A DNA stretch of 12,297 nucleotides from Armatimonadota bacterium (GTDB lineage Bacteria > Armatimonadota > JAAZEB01): assembly GCA_012841485.1 (NCBI GenBank), contig DUUU01000496.1, positions 1 to 12,297 on the forward strand, read 5' to 3'. The first letter of the stretch is position 1, and every line of letters begins with the position of its first letter. Positions 1 to 8,681 of the stretch are shown in pieces. A model generated the notes under the pieces. That model worked only from the letters and a program-made list of their open reading frames with translations. It searched no databases and was not told the origin of the DNA. The translations under genes and the position numbers were made by a program.

Positions 1-489
1 GCGAAGGAGGACGCCGCGCGGCCGGCCCAGCTCCAGCACGACCACGGTGCCGCCCGGGCGGACCACGCGCGCCATCTCGCAGAGCGCCCGTTCCACATCG
101 CCCACGTTGCGGAGCACGAACGCCATCACGGCGGCATCCACGCTGGCATCGCGCAGGGGAAGCGACTGCGCGTCGCCCCCCGCCAGGAGAACGCGCCCCT
201 CGAGCCCGCGCGCGCGCAACTTCGCCTGCCCGAGGGCAAGCATCGGCTCGCAGAAGTCGACGCCGATCACGCGGCCGTGCGAGCCTACCCGCCGCGCCAT
301 GCCGATGGCCATGTCGCCCGTTCCGGCACCCACGTCGAGGGCGGTCATGCCAGGGCGAAGCCGGCAGGCGCGCAGGGCGGTCCGGCGCCACCACTTATGG
401 GTGCCCGCGCTGAGGAGGGTGTTCAGGAGGTCGTAGCGGGGCGCGATCCGCGCGAACATGGCGCGCACGCGCCTCGGCTTCTCATCCAT
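1..489 (-). CDS. menG: UbiE/MenG family quinone C-methyltransferase, N-terminal part (cut by window edge)
   Basis: This is the first 163 codons of a SAM-dependent methyltransferase that continues beyond base 1. The start motif MFARIAPRYDLLN (residues 11-23) followed by WWRR is the signature of the UbiE/MenG family, which methylates demethylmenaquinone or the ubiquinone precursor as a late quinone biosynthesis step. SAM-fold motifs follow in order: LDVGAGTGD (51-59), GVDFCEPML (76-84), GDAQSLPL (105-112), FVLRNVGD (124-131), RVVRPGG (141-147) and LELGRP (152-157). Family members are usually about 230-250 residues, so roughly 70-90 are missing. The ATG at 489 is preceded by AGGGAGGAA, a good ribosome binding site. 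The gene lies 91 bp downstream of nuoN on the same strand, so it is probably co-transcribed with genes for the enzyme that uses its product. Family assignment is firm. The choice between MenG (menaquinone) and UbiE (ubiquinone or both) is inferred and depends on the organism. Confidence 0.9.
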   Translation of the reverse strand, partial: MDEKPRRVRAMFARIAPRYDLLNTLLSAGTHKWWRRTALRACRLRPGMTALDVGAGTGDMAIGMARRVGSHGRVIGVDFCEPMLALGQAKLRARGLEGRVLLAGGDAQSLPLRDASVDAAVMAFVLRNVGDVERALCEMARVVRPGGTVVVLELGRPRGVLLR

Positions 490-580
490 CCCCGTTCCTC
501 CCTGGCATGGGCCTTCCCGGTACCGAGCGAGCCCTGGCGAATGGCCCAGCTATCCGCATCCGGCCACTCGCGCGCGGGCT

Positions 581-2176
581 TCACCAGGTGAACCGTCCTA
601 TCAGGATGCTAAAGAGCGGCGTGGAGGTATAGACCGCATCCTGGCTCAGCGCAAGGAACGGCTCCGCGGCGATGAGAATCGCGATTGTCGCCACGGCGCA
701 AACACCCACGGTCAGCTTCAGGCCCAGATGGGCCGAAATGCGCTTTTCCGCGACCGGCTCGCCCAGGTACATCTGCCGGACCACGTTCAGGTAGTAATAC
801 GCCGAGATGACGCTGTTGACGAACATGACGACCGCGAGCGTCGTCATCAGTGGCGTGCTCGCCTTGATCGCGGCGAGGAAGAGGTAGAGCTTGGCAATGA
901 AGCCCGCGGTGGGCGGGATGCCGATCAGCGAGAGGACGAAGATCGTCATGGCGGCCGCCAGCCAGGGCGCGCGCCGCGCCAGGCCGGCGTAGCCCGGAAT
1001 CTCCTCGACGCCATCCTGGTTGGCCACAGCGATCACCACGGCGAAGGCACCGAGGTTCATGAAGAGGTAGGCCAGCACGTAGAGGAGGATGCCCGGGATG
1101 GCAAACTCACGAACCCCTTCGCCGGCCACACCCGCGGCGGCCACTCCGGTCAGGATGTAGCCCGCCTGCGCGATGCTGGAGTAGGCGAGCATGCGCTTGA
1201 TGTTGGTCTGCCAGATCGCCGCGGTGTTGCCCCAGGTCATGGTGATCATCGCCAGGATGGCGATGAGGGCCGCCCAGTGGGGCGCGATCTGCGGCAGCGC
1301 CAGGGCCACGCCGAGGAATCGGACGGTAACCGCGAAGCCAGCCGCCTTGGACGCCACCGAGAGGTAGGCGGTGATCGGCGTCGGCGCGCCCTCATAGGCA
1401 TCGGGCACCCACTGGTGGAAGGGCGCCATGGAGACCTTGAACCCGAGCCCAGCCAGCACAAAGAACGCGGCCGCCAGGACCACCATCCGCCGGGCGACGT
1501 CCGTCTCTCCTGCCAGGACGCCGGCAATGCCCTGAAGCAGCGTGCTCCCCGTCAGCCCGTAAAGGAGCGACATACCGTAGAGCATGACGGCGGAGCAGAC
1601 GGTGCCAAAGAGGAAGTACTTGATCCCCGCCTCGGCGGAACGCGGCTCGTTCTTCAGGTAGCCAACCAGCACATAGGAGACGATGCTGAGGAACTCCACC
1701 GCCAGGAAGAGCACCACCAGCTCGGAGGCCGACGCCATGAAGAAGATCGCCAGCGTCGCCAGGGTGAGCAGCGCGTACATCTCCGGGCGGTTGGGGAAGG
1801 AGCGCCGGTAGGCGGCGGTCATCGCCATGACCAGGAGCGTCGCCACCGCCACCGCCACCTTGAAGAAGGCGCTGAAGGGGTCGTGCATCATGCCGCCCCA
1901 GAAATGGACCATCACCCCGGGATGCAGAGCGCGCGTGGACCACCCGACGGCGGCCGCGAGAAGACCCGCCACGGCCACGCCTACGATGCAGATCCACTCC
2001 GCCGCGCGCAGCACCGTGCCCTCGGCATCCTCCGGCGGCACCGCAGGGCGCGCGAAGGGATGGCGCGCCCAAGGCGTGCGCATCGCGGCCGCGAGCAGCC
2101 CGGCCAGGCCGGCGAAGGTGAGGACCAACTCCGGCGCCACCCAGAACCAACGAATGTCTATCACCGCAGAAGACAT
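581..2176 (-). CDS. nuoN: NADH-quinone oxidoreductase subunit N (NuoN), antiporter-like
   Basis: Membrane subunit of complex I, one of three Mrp-antiporter-like proton channels; 531 residues, slightly longer than the usual 480-500. It is hydrophobic throughout, with many predicted transmembrane helices. The family pattern is clear: AVEFLSIVSYVLVGY (159-173) carries the buried Glu161, KYFLFG follows with Lys186, GLGFKVSMAPFHQWVPDAYEGAPT (244-266) carries Lys247, and NIKRMLAYSSIAQAGY is the conserved helix further on. The N-terminal region has a polar, proline-rich loop (about residues 35-58) that may explain part of the extra length. The ATG at 2176 lies 9 bp after the nuoM stop, with a weak GGCGGA ribosome binding site; translation is probably coupled to nuoM. 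It is the last nuo gene of the operon. Identification rests on seen motifs and position and is secure. Confidence 0.97.
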   Translation of the reverse strand: MSSAVIDIRWFWVAPELVLTFAGLAGLLAAAMRTPWARHPFARPAVPPEDAEGTVLRAAEWICIVGVAVAGLLAAAVGWSTRALHPGVMVHFWGGMMHDPFSAFFKVAVAVATLLVMAMTAAYRRSFPNRPEMYALLTLATLAIFFMASASELVVLFLAVEFLSIVSYVLVGYLKNEPRSAEAGIKYFLFGTVCSAVMLYGMSLLYGLTGSTLLQGIAGVLAGETDVARRMVVLAAAFFVLAGLGFKVSMAPFHQWVPDAYEGAPTPITAYLSVASKAAGFAVTVRFLGVALALPQIAPHWAALIAILAMITMTWGNTAAIWQTNIKRMLAYSSIAQAGYILTGVAAAGVAGEGVREFAIPGILLYVLAYLFMNLGAFAVVIAVANQDGVEEIPGYAGLARRAPWLAAAMTIFVLSLIGIPPTAGFIAKLYLFLAAIKASTPLMTTLAVVMFVNSVISAYYYLNVVRQMYLGEPVAEKRISAHLGLKLTVGVCAVATIAILIAAEPFLALSQDAVYTSTPLFSILIGRFTW

Positions 2177-2185
2177 AAGATCCGC

Positions 2186-3682
<1,497 letters not shown>

Positions 3683-3698
3683 CTAGTTGTGCCTTCCT

Positions 3699-5753
3699 CT
3701 ACCGGAACCCAAAGTACAGATACAATCCCGTCGCGGCCACGAGGCTCACGAACACGATGAGCGCGTAGCCTTGCACCAGGCCCGTCTGCAGGCGACGGAA
3801 GCCCTGTCCCACCTGGCCCGCGGTCCATCCCGCCCCGTTCACGGCGCCATCGACCACCTGTTTATCGAACTTGCCCTGGAGAATCGCGGTGAGCAGCGTG
3901 ACATGGCCCACGGCGTTGACAAAGTGATCCACCACCTTCGCATCGAAGCGGTGGGCCCACCGCGAGACGACGAAGAGAGGCGCGATCACGACGCTCGCGT
4001 ACAGCTCATCCAGGTAGTACTTGTTCCTCACCAGGGTGTAGACGCCCGGCGCGCGCCCCAGCCAGCCGGTAGCCCCCGGCACGAGACGCTCGCCCACCAA
4101 CGGCAGCGCGATCAGCGCCCGGCGCGGGTCGGGGCTCTGGCGGTAGTAGACCAGGTAGCCCGCCAGAATGCCGAGGAGGCCGGCGCCAATCCCGAGGATC
4201 TGGACGATCCCTGCGTGCTCCACCTCAGCCGAGAAGTGCCCCGGATCGATCAGGTGGTGCAGGGGCGGCATCACGAGCTTCCACCACCCAATCGAGAGCG
4301 CGGCCAGTACCCACAGCGGGAGACACATGTTCAACGGGCTCTCGTGGGCGTGGATCTCGGGGTTACGCGGCTCGCCGAAGAAGGCGAGGACCACCAGGCG
4401 CGTCATGTAGAACGCGGTCAACACCGCGCCGAGGAGGCCGGCCACGAAGATCGGCGTCGAGACGTGGAACGCACCAAGCAGGATCTCCTCCTTGCTCCAG
4501 AAACCGGAGAAGAGGAGCGGGAAGCCCGCCAGCGAGAGCGATCCGATCAGGAACGTCCAAAAGGTCTGCGGCATTTTCTTGCGCAGGCCGCCCATCTCGA
4601 AGAGGTCCTGGGTGCCGGTGCCGTGGATCACGCTTCCAGCCCCCAGGAAGAGGAGCGCCTTGAAGAAGGCGTGCGTCACCAGGTGGAACAGCCCGGCGAA
4701 GAAGCCGCCCACGCCCAGGCCGATCATCATGTAGCCAAGCTGGCTGATCGTCGAGAAAGCCAGCACGCGCTTGATGTCGCTTTGGAGCACGCCAATGGTG
4801 GCCCCGAGCACCGCCGTGATCGCACCGATAGCGGCGACGAACTGCAATGGTGTCGCCTGGAAAAGCGTGACACCCAGCACCGAGGGCGCCCACGGCTCGG
4901 TGGCCGCCTGGAAGAGCGGATACATCCGCCCGACGAGATAGACGCCGGCCGCGACCATCGTCGCCGCGTGGATCAGGGCGCTGACCGGCGTGGGGCCCTC
5001 CATCGCATCGGGAAGCCACACATGCAGCGGGAACTGCGCAGACTTGCCGATGGCCCCGCAGAAGAGGAGGAGCGCCGCTGCCGTGAGCACCATCGGTGTG
5101 GCCGCCGCGATCTCCGGCAGGCGCTGGAAGAGCTGCGCGTACTCGAACGTGCCCGCGTGCCGGAAGAGGATCAGAAGCCCCAGCAAGAAGCCGATGTCGC
5201 CCAGGCGCGTCACCAGGAACGCCTTCTTGGCGGCGCGCATCGCCTCGGGGCGCTCGAACCAGAACCCGATGAGCAGGTAGGAGCAGAGGCCCACCAGCTC
5301 CCAGAAGATGTAGAGCTGGAGCAGGTTGTTCGCCAGCACGAGGCCAAGCATGGCGCAGCTGAAGAGCGAGAGATAGGCGAAGAAGCGCGAGTAGCGCGGA
5401 TCGCCATGCATGTAGCCGATGGAGTAGAACTGCACCCCGGTGGCGACGATGGTGACCACCAGGAGCATGATCGCCGCGAGGCCATCCAGGCGGAAGCCCA
5501 TCGTCAGGACGAAGTCACCGGTGGGCACCCAGGAGTAGCCGCGCTCAGCCGCCGCGTGCGCGCCGCCCAGGGCAACCGCCGCGAAAGCATAGAGCGACGC
5601 CCCCAGCGAGATCACAATCCCGGGGATCGCGAAGCAGTGCGCCCGCTCGCGCAGGTGCGCCGGCCACCTCCCCGCCGTCATCAGCACGATGAAGGAGAGA
5701 AGCGGCGCAAAGAGGATGACGGGCGCGAGCGCCAATGCACTCTCAGCACTCAT
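3699..5753 (-). CDS. nuoL: NADH-quinone oxidoreductase subunit L (NuoL), antiporter-like
   Basis: Largest membrane subunit of complex I, the distal proton channel with a long C-terminal lateral helix; 684 residues, within the normal range (600-700). Motifs seen are NNLLQLYIFWELVGLCSYLL (142-161, Glu152), KAFLVTRLGDIGFLLG (177-192), AIGKSAQFPLHVWLPDAMEG (234-253, Lys237 and His244), PTPVSALIHAATMVAAGVYL (254-273), and DIKRVLAFSTISQLGYMM. The C-terminal third (YLDELYASVV onward, ending in GLYLYFGFR) matches the region that forms the lateral helix and anchor in known structures. The ATG at 5753 is preceded by GAGGGGG, 7 nt upstream. Unlike most junctions in this operon, nuoL is separated from nuoK by 123 bp. 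Its start also overlaps the stop of a possible short ORF described separately. Confidence 0.97.
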   Translation of the reverse strand: MSAESALALAPVILFAPLLSFIVLMTAGRWPAHLRERAHCFAIPGIVISLGASLYAFAAVALGGAHAAAERGYSWVPTGDFVLTMGFRLDGLAAIMLLVVTIVATGVQFYSIGYMHGDPRYSRFFAYLSLFSCAMLGLVLANNLLQLYIFWELVGLCSYLLIGFWFERPEAMRAAKKAFLVTRLGDIGFLLGLLILFRHAGTFEYAQLFQRLPEIAAATPMVLTAAALLLFCGAIGKSAQFPLHVWLPDAMEGPTPVSALIHAATMVAAGVYLVGRMYPLFQAATEPWAPSVLGVTLFQATPLQFVAAIGAITAVLGATIGVLQSDIKRVLAFSTISQLGYMMIGLGVGGFFAGLFHLVTHAFFKALLFLGAGSVIHGTGTQDLFEMGGLRKKMPQTFWTFLIGSLSLAGFPLLFSGFWSKEEILLGAFHVSTPIFVAGLLGAVLTAFYMTRLVVLAFFGEPRNPEIHAHESPLNMCLPLWVLAALSIGWWKLVMPPLHHLIDPGHFSAEVEHAGIVQILGIGAGLLGILAGYLVYYRQSPDPRRALIALPLVGERLVPGATGWLGRAPGVYTLVRNKYYLDELYASVVIAPLFVVSRWAHRFDAKVVDHFVNAVGHVTLLTAILQGKFDKQVVDGAVNGAGWTAGQVGQGFRRLQTGLVQGYALIVFVSLVAATGLYLYFGFR

Positions 5754-5857
5754 CGGCAGACCCCCTCACCAGCAGCCACGGAATCGAGCGCGCGGGCGCG
5801 AGAAATGCGCGTCACTCCCATTCCCTCCATCGCCCGGATACCTCGCTTTCGCTCCAT
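5750..5857 (-). CDS. possible 35-codon ORF in the nuoK-nuoL gap
   Basis: A short open frame fills most of the 123-bp gap between nuoK and nuoL. It begins with ATG at 5857 and ends at a TGA that overlaps the nuoL start codon as ATGA, the arrangement typical of translational coupling. The predicted peptide is basic (starts MERKRGIRAM, ends EGVCR), has no hydrophobic helix and matches no family I recognise. There is no clear ribosome binding site upstream; an in-frame ATG nine codons later (5830) is an alternative start. It may be a leader peptide that keeps ribosomes moving into nuoL, or simply a chance open frame in GC-rich DNA, which is the more likely explanation for so short a stretch. Confidence 0.2.
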   Translation of the reverse strand: MERKRGIRAMEGMGVTRISRARALDSVAAGEGVCR

Positions 5858-5876
5858 CACTGACCCCGTACTCCGG

Positions 5877-6185
5877 CTACCACTTGAGCAGCCGCACGTC
5901 ATCCACCTGGATATGGCGCATGTTGCGATAGACCGAGAGGACGAGCGCCAGGCCGACGGCCGCCTCAGCAGCGGCGATCATCATGACAAAGATGGCGAAA
6001 ACCTGGCCGGTCAGCATCACCGGGGTGGTATAGCGGGCAAAGGCCACCAGGTTGATATTCACGGCGTTGAGCATCAGCTCGATGCTCATCAGAATGGCGA
6101 TGGCGTTGCGCCGGGCCAGCACCCCGTACACCCCGATACAGAAGAGGAGCGCCGCCAGAATCAAATACCAGCTCAACGGCACCAC
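5877..6185 (-). CDS. nuoK: NADH-quinone oxidoreductase subunit K (NuoK)
   Basis: Small three-helix membrane subunit of complex I (MrpC/MnhC-like), 102 residues, the usual size. The conserved helix [16 protein letters not shown] (34-49) places Glu36 where the essential Glu36 of E. coli NuoK lies. A second buried acidic residue is in [16 protein letters not shown] (Glu74, equivalent to E. coli Glu72). These glutamates belong to the central charged axis through the membrane arm. The start is GTG at 6185, one base after the nuoJ stop, with AGGAGG about 9-10 nt upstream inside the end of nuoJ; a second GTG follows directly. The short C-terminal tail [12 protein letters not shown] is polar. Tight spacing to nuoJ indicates coupled translation. 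Confidence 0.96.
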   Translation of the reverse strand: MVPLSWYLILAALLFCIGVYGVLARRNAIAILMSIELMLNAVNINLVAFARYTTPVMLTGQVFAIFVMMIAAAEAAVGLALVLSVYRNMRHIQVDDVRLLKW

Positions 6186-6186
6186 G

Positions 6187-6681
6187 TTACCGGCCCTCCT
6201 GTTTCGCCAGCACGACCGCGCCCACCACCGCCGCCAGCAGGATCACCGAGGCCAGCTCGAACGGCAGCACGTAGCGCTCCACCAGCGCCAGGCCCAGAGC
6301 CGTGGTCGAGTCGCGCGGGACCGCTTCCACCACGCGCCACTCGGTGTGCGCGATCAGGTGGAGCAGGAGCAAAAGGAACGCGCACGAGCCGGCCAGTGCC
6401 CACTTCCAATGCGCCACCAGCTGCGGGATGTTCTGGCCGGTGATGTGCCGCGTGAGCATGATCCCGAAGAGGAACAGGACCGTGATCGCGCCGATGTAGA
6501 TCAGCACCTGCGCCACCGCCAGAAACTCCGCGCGCAACAGCACGTAAATCCCAGCCACCCCAGCGAAGCAGAGCGCCAGAAAAAGCGCCGCGTGGACGAT
6601 GTTGCGGACCGAGACCACCATCAGCGCGGAGAGGAGAATCCCCCCCGCCAGGATCAGAAACACCACCTGTTCCGTGGCCAT
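6187..6681 (-). CDS. nuoJ: NADH-quinone oxidoreductase subunit J (NuoJ)
   Basis: Membrane subunit of complex I with five predicted helices, 164 residues, typical for NuoJ. Seen features are the N-terminal helix [18 protein letters not shown], the segment [23 protein letters not shown], and the conserved block [25 protein letters not shown], which contains the pi-bulge region of TM3 linked to proton-channel coupling in solved structures. The last helix ends [15 protein letters not shown], the usual NuoJ ending. The ATG at 6681 overlaps the nuoI stop by one base (TGATG), with a good AAGGAGG ribosome binding site 10 nt upstream within nuoI. It is clearly co-translated with nuoI and nuoK. Confidence 0.96.
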   Translation of the reverse strand: MATEQVVFLILAGGILLSALMVVSVRNIVHAALFLALCFAGVAGIYVLLRAEFLAVAQVLIYIGAITVLFLFGIMLTRHITGQNIPQLVAHWKWALAGSCAFLLLLLHLIAHTEWRVVEAVPRDSTTALGLALVERYVLPFELASVILLAAVVGAVVLAKQEGR

Positions 6682-7202
6682 CAGGAAGTCGCCTCCTTCG
6701 CGGGCTTGGCCGGCTTCTCAGTCTTCTCGCCGGCAGCGGCTGCCGCCAGGTCACGCTCGGCCAGCTTGCGCGGCGTGGCCGCCAGATACTCCTCCTCGGG
6801 GATCTCCACCGGCTTCGTGTGCCAGATCGCCTCCAGCTGCGGCAATTCGAGGATCAGCGACCGCTTGTTGCCCGCCGCGAGCTCGAACGTGTTCGACATG
6901 CGGAGCGCCTTCACCGGCTTGGTGGGACAGGCCTCCTGGCAGAGCCCGCAGAACATGCACCGCCCGGCCTCAACCGTGTAGCGCACCAACTCGCGGTGCT
7001 TCGTGCCGGCGATCTTGCGGCCTTCCACGGTGATCACCCCCACCGGGCAAGCCTTCACGCACGCCCCGCACACGATGCACAGCTCCGGATGCACCCCTGG
7101 AACGCCCCGGTAGCGCTCCGGCAGCTGTGGGCGCTCGTCCGGATACTGAAGCGTCTGCCGCTCGCGCCACATGTTGCGCCACGTCACCTGGTGGCCCTTC
7201 AT
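6681..7202 (-). CDS. nuoI: NADH-quinone oxidoreductase subunit I (NuoI), 2x[4Fe-4S] ferredoxin-like
   Basis: Peripheral-arm subunit carrying the two [4Fe-4S] clusters N6a and N6b that pass electrons to NuoB. Both motifs are complete: CIVCGACVKACP (Cys42, 45, 48, 52) and CMFCGLCQEACP (Cys82, 85, 88, 92). The N-terminal TLQYPDERPQLPERYRG block is typical of NuoI. From the chosen ATG at 7202 the protein is 173 residues. The frame stays open upstream into nuoH, so the start is not fixed by a stop; GTG at 7211 is an alternative, and no convincing ribosome binding site precedes either. ATG 7202 gives the expected short N-terminus and a 32-bp gap after nuoH. The last 25 residues are an Ala/Lys/Glu/Pro-rich tail beyond the conserved domain, likely disordered. 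Confidence 0.95.
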   Translation of the reverse strand: MKGHQVTWRNMWRERQTLQYPDERPQLPERYRGVPGVHPELCIVCGACVKACPVGVITVEGRKIAGTKHRELVRYTVEAGRCMFCGLCQEACPTKPVKALRMSNTFELAAGNKRSLILELPQLEAIWHTKPVEIPEEEYLAATPRKLAERDLAAAAAGEKTEKPAKPAKEATS

Positions 7203-7234
7203 GATGCTCACGAACGTATTGAAGATGTCGTCTC

Positions 7235-8572
7235 TCAGACGTGCGAGTAGGCCCAACGTCTTCTCCAACCAAACACCACCAGCAGCACCAGGCCAAGGAG
7301 GAACAGTCCGTTCAGGATCCACCCGGACGGAAACCCCGTCGCAGCCTGAAAACCCAGCGCCAGGAAGTTGAGCAGCCCGAGCGGCACCAGCACCTTCCAG
7401 GCGAAGCCCATCAGCTGATCCACGCGCACGCGCGGCAGCGTGCCGCGCAGCCACATCAGCACGAAGACGAGCATCGAGGCCTTCATCAGGGTGACCACGA
7501 CGGAGATGAATCCGAGGAGGCCGGCCACCAGGACGATCCCTGCCAGGATCGCCGCCGGGATGGTGCCCCATTTGAAGGTCCAATCCGTAGCCGAGGTCAG
7601 CCCGGCATAGCGCCGGTTGAATAGCCAGATGCACCCGAAGAAGAGGGCATAGACCACGACCGCCGCGATCCCCGCCTGCCACCCGGGGAGGTCGTCGACC
7701 ACGCTCAGGCCGGGCAGCAGGTGCCAGCCGCCCAGGAAGAGCACCGAGGCCAGCAGGCAGACGGTGAAGCCATTCGCGAACTCGCCCAGGAAGAAGAGCC
7801 CGAAGCGCATGCCGCTATACTCGACGTTGTAGCCGGCCACCAGCTCCGACTCCGCCTCCGGCAGGTCGAACGGGAGGTGGCTCACCTCGGCCAGGCCGGC
7901 GATGAAGTAGATCAGGAAGCCCAGCGCCTGTGGCACCACAAACCACATCGTCTTCTGCGCCTCGACGATCCCCGCCAGAGAGAGCGTGCCGGCCATCAGC
8001 GGCGGCCCCAGCAGCGCCAGCGTCATCGGTAGCTCGTACGACACCAGCTGCGCCGCCGAGCGCAAGCCGCCCAGAAGCGCCCAACGGTTATCTGAGGACC
8101 ACCCCGCCGTGATCAGCCCGACCGCGGTGATCGACGAGATCGCCGTCAGATAGACCAGGCCAACGTTCAGGTCCTTGGTAATGAACCCGCCCTTGCCGAA
8201 GGGGATGACCACGTAGAGCATCACCGCGGGCACGAACACCAGGAAAGGCGCGATCAGGAAGACCGCCCGGTCGGCGCTCGCGGGGATGATGTCCTCCTTG
8301 TGGAACAGCTTGATGGCGTCGGCGATCGTCTGGAAAACGCCCACAGGTCCTGTGCGCATCGGGCCCAACCGGCGCTGGATGAAACCCATCACTTTGCGCA
8401 AGAGCCAGATGACCACCGTCACGACCGGGAAGATCACCAACATGACGATGATCAGGGCGTCGAGCACGTAGACGACGAGCGGCACCAGGCCCGAGAGCGT
8501 GCCCAGGCCCAGAGCGCCTCCTACCCAGGCGAGGAGGGAGGCGACAACGTCGGTTAAAGTCGGCAGGTTCAC
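7235..8572 (-). CDS. nuoH: NADH-quinone oxidoreductase subunit H (NuoH), quinone-site subunit, with insertion
   Basis: Membrane subunit that joins the peripheral arm to the membrane arm and lines the quinone chamber. Conserved blocks are FIQRRLGPMRTGPVGVFQTIADAIKLFHKEDIIP (64-97), GWSSDNRWALLGGLRSAAQLVSYELPM (157-183), PFDLPEAESELVAGYNVEYSGMRFGLFFLGEFAN (234-267) with the acidic loop facing the quinone channel, LFLGGW (278-283), and GTLPRVRVDQLMGFAWK (377-393). The protein is 445 residues, against roughly 320-370 for most homologues. The stretch between GGW283 and the LMK/LPR block holds about 80 residues where I expect 20-25, and includes at least one extra hydrophobic helix. The start is GTG at 8572 with GGAGG 6 nt upstream. 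It follows nuoD directly, where nuoE-F-G would lie in a 14-subunit operon. Confidence 0.96.
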   Translation of the reverse strand: MNLPTLTDVVASLLAWVGGALGLGTLSGLVPLVVYVLDALIIVMLVIFPVVTVVIWLLRKVMGFIQRRLGPMRTGPVGVFQTIADAIKLFHKEDIIPASADRAVFLIAPFLVFVPAVMLYVVIPFGKGGFITKDLNVGLVYLTAISSITAVGLITAGWSSDNRWALLGGLRSAAQLVSYELPMTLALLGPPLMAGTLSLAGIVEAQKTMWFVVPQALGFLIYFIAGLAEVSHLPFDLPEAESELVAGYNVEYSGMRFGLFFLGEFANGFTVCLLASVLFLGGWHLLPGLSVVDDLPGWQAGIAAVVVYALFFGCIWLFNRRYAGLTSATDWTFKWGTIPAAILAGIVLVAGLLGFISVVVTLMKASMLVFVLMWLRGTLPRVRVDQLMGFAWKVLVPLGLLNFLALGFQAATGFPSGWILNGLFLLGLVLLVVFGWRRRWAYSHV

Positions 8573-8681
8573 CAGCTACCTCCCCGGCGTCGGGCGTGCC
8601 ACCCGGGGCGTGACCAGGGGGCCGGCCGATGCTTAGGCCCCGGCTCGCGCTCCGAGATCCCGAGTTCGCGCTCCGCGTATC
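8573..8681 (-). other. 109-bp gap between nuoD and nuoH, with hairpin and short direct repeat
   Basis: This gap occupies the position where nuoE, nuoF and nuoG are found in complete nuo operons. It has no plausible gene. It contains an inverted repeat, GGGGCC at 8618-8623 and GGCCCC at 8636-8641 with a 12-nt loop, and a 10-bp direct repeat TCGCGCTCCG at 8645-8654 and 8666-8675, spaced 21 bp start to start (two helical turns). The nuoH ribosome binding site GGAGG lies at 8579-8583. No T-run follows the hairpin, so a classical intrinsic terminator is not supported; mRNA processing or stability is possible but inferred. Confidence 0.5.

Noticed and set aside
3687..6443. 918-codon plus-strand open frame antisense to nuoL, nuoK and part of nuoJ
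   Set aside because: Same artefact: charged low-complexity translation opposite well-conserved membrane protein genes, crossing several gene boundaries.
7203..7682. Upstream extension of the nuoI frame into nuoH (would give a 333-residue protein)
   Set aside because: The extra sequence is an out-of-frame reading of the conserved nuoH 3' end and resembles no NuoI; the ferredoxin domain is complete from 7202.
8618..8641. Intrinsic terminator between nuoD and nuoH
   Set aside because: The hairpin is GC-rich but has no T-run after it in the direction of transcription, and the genes downstream belong to the same complex.
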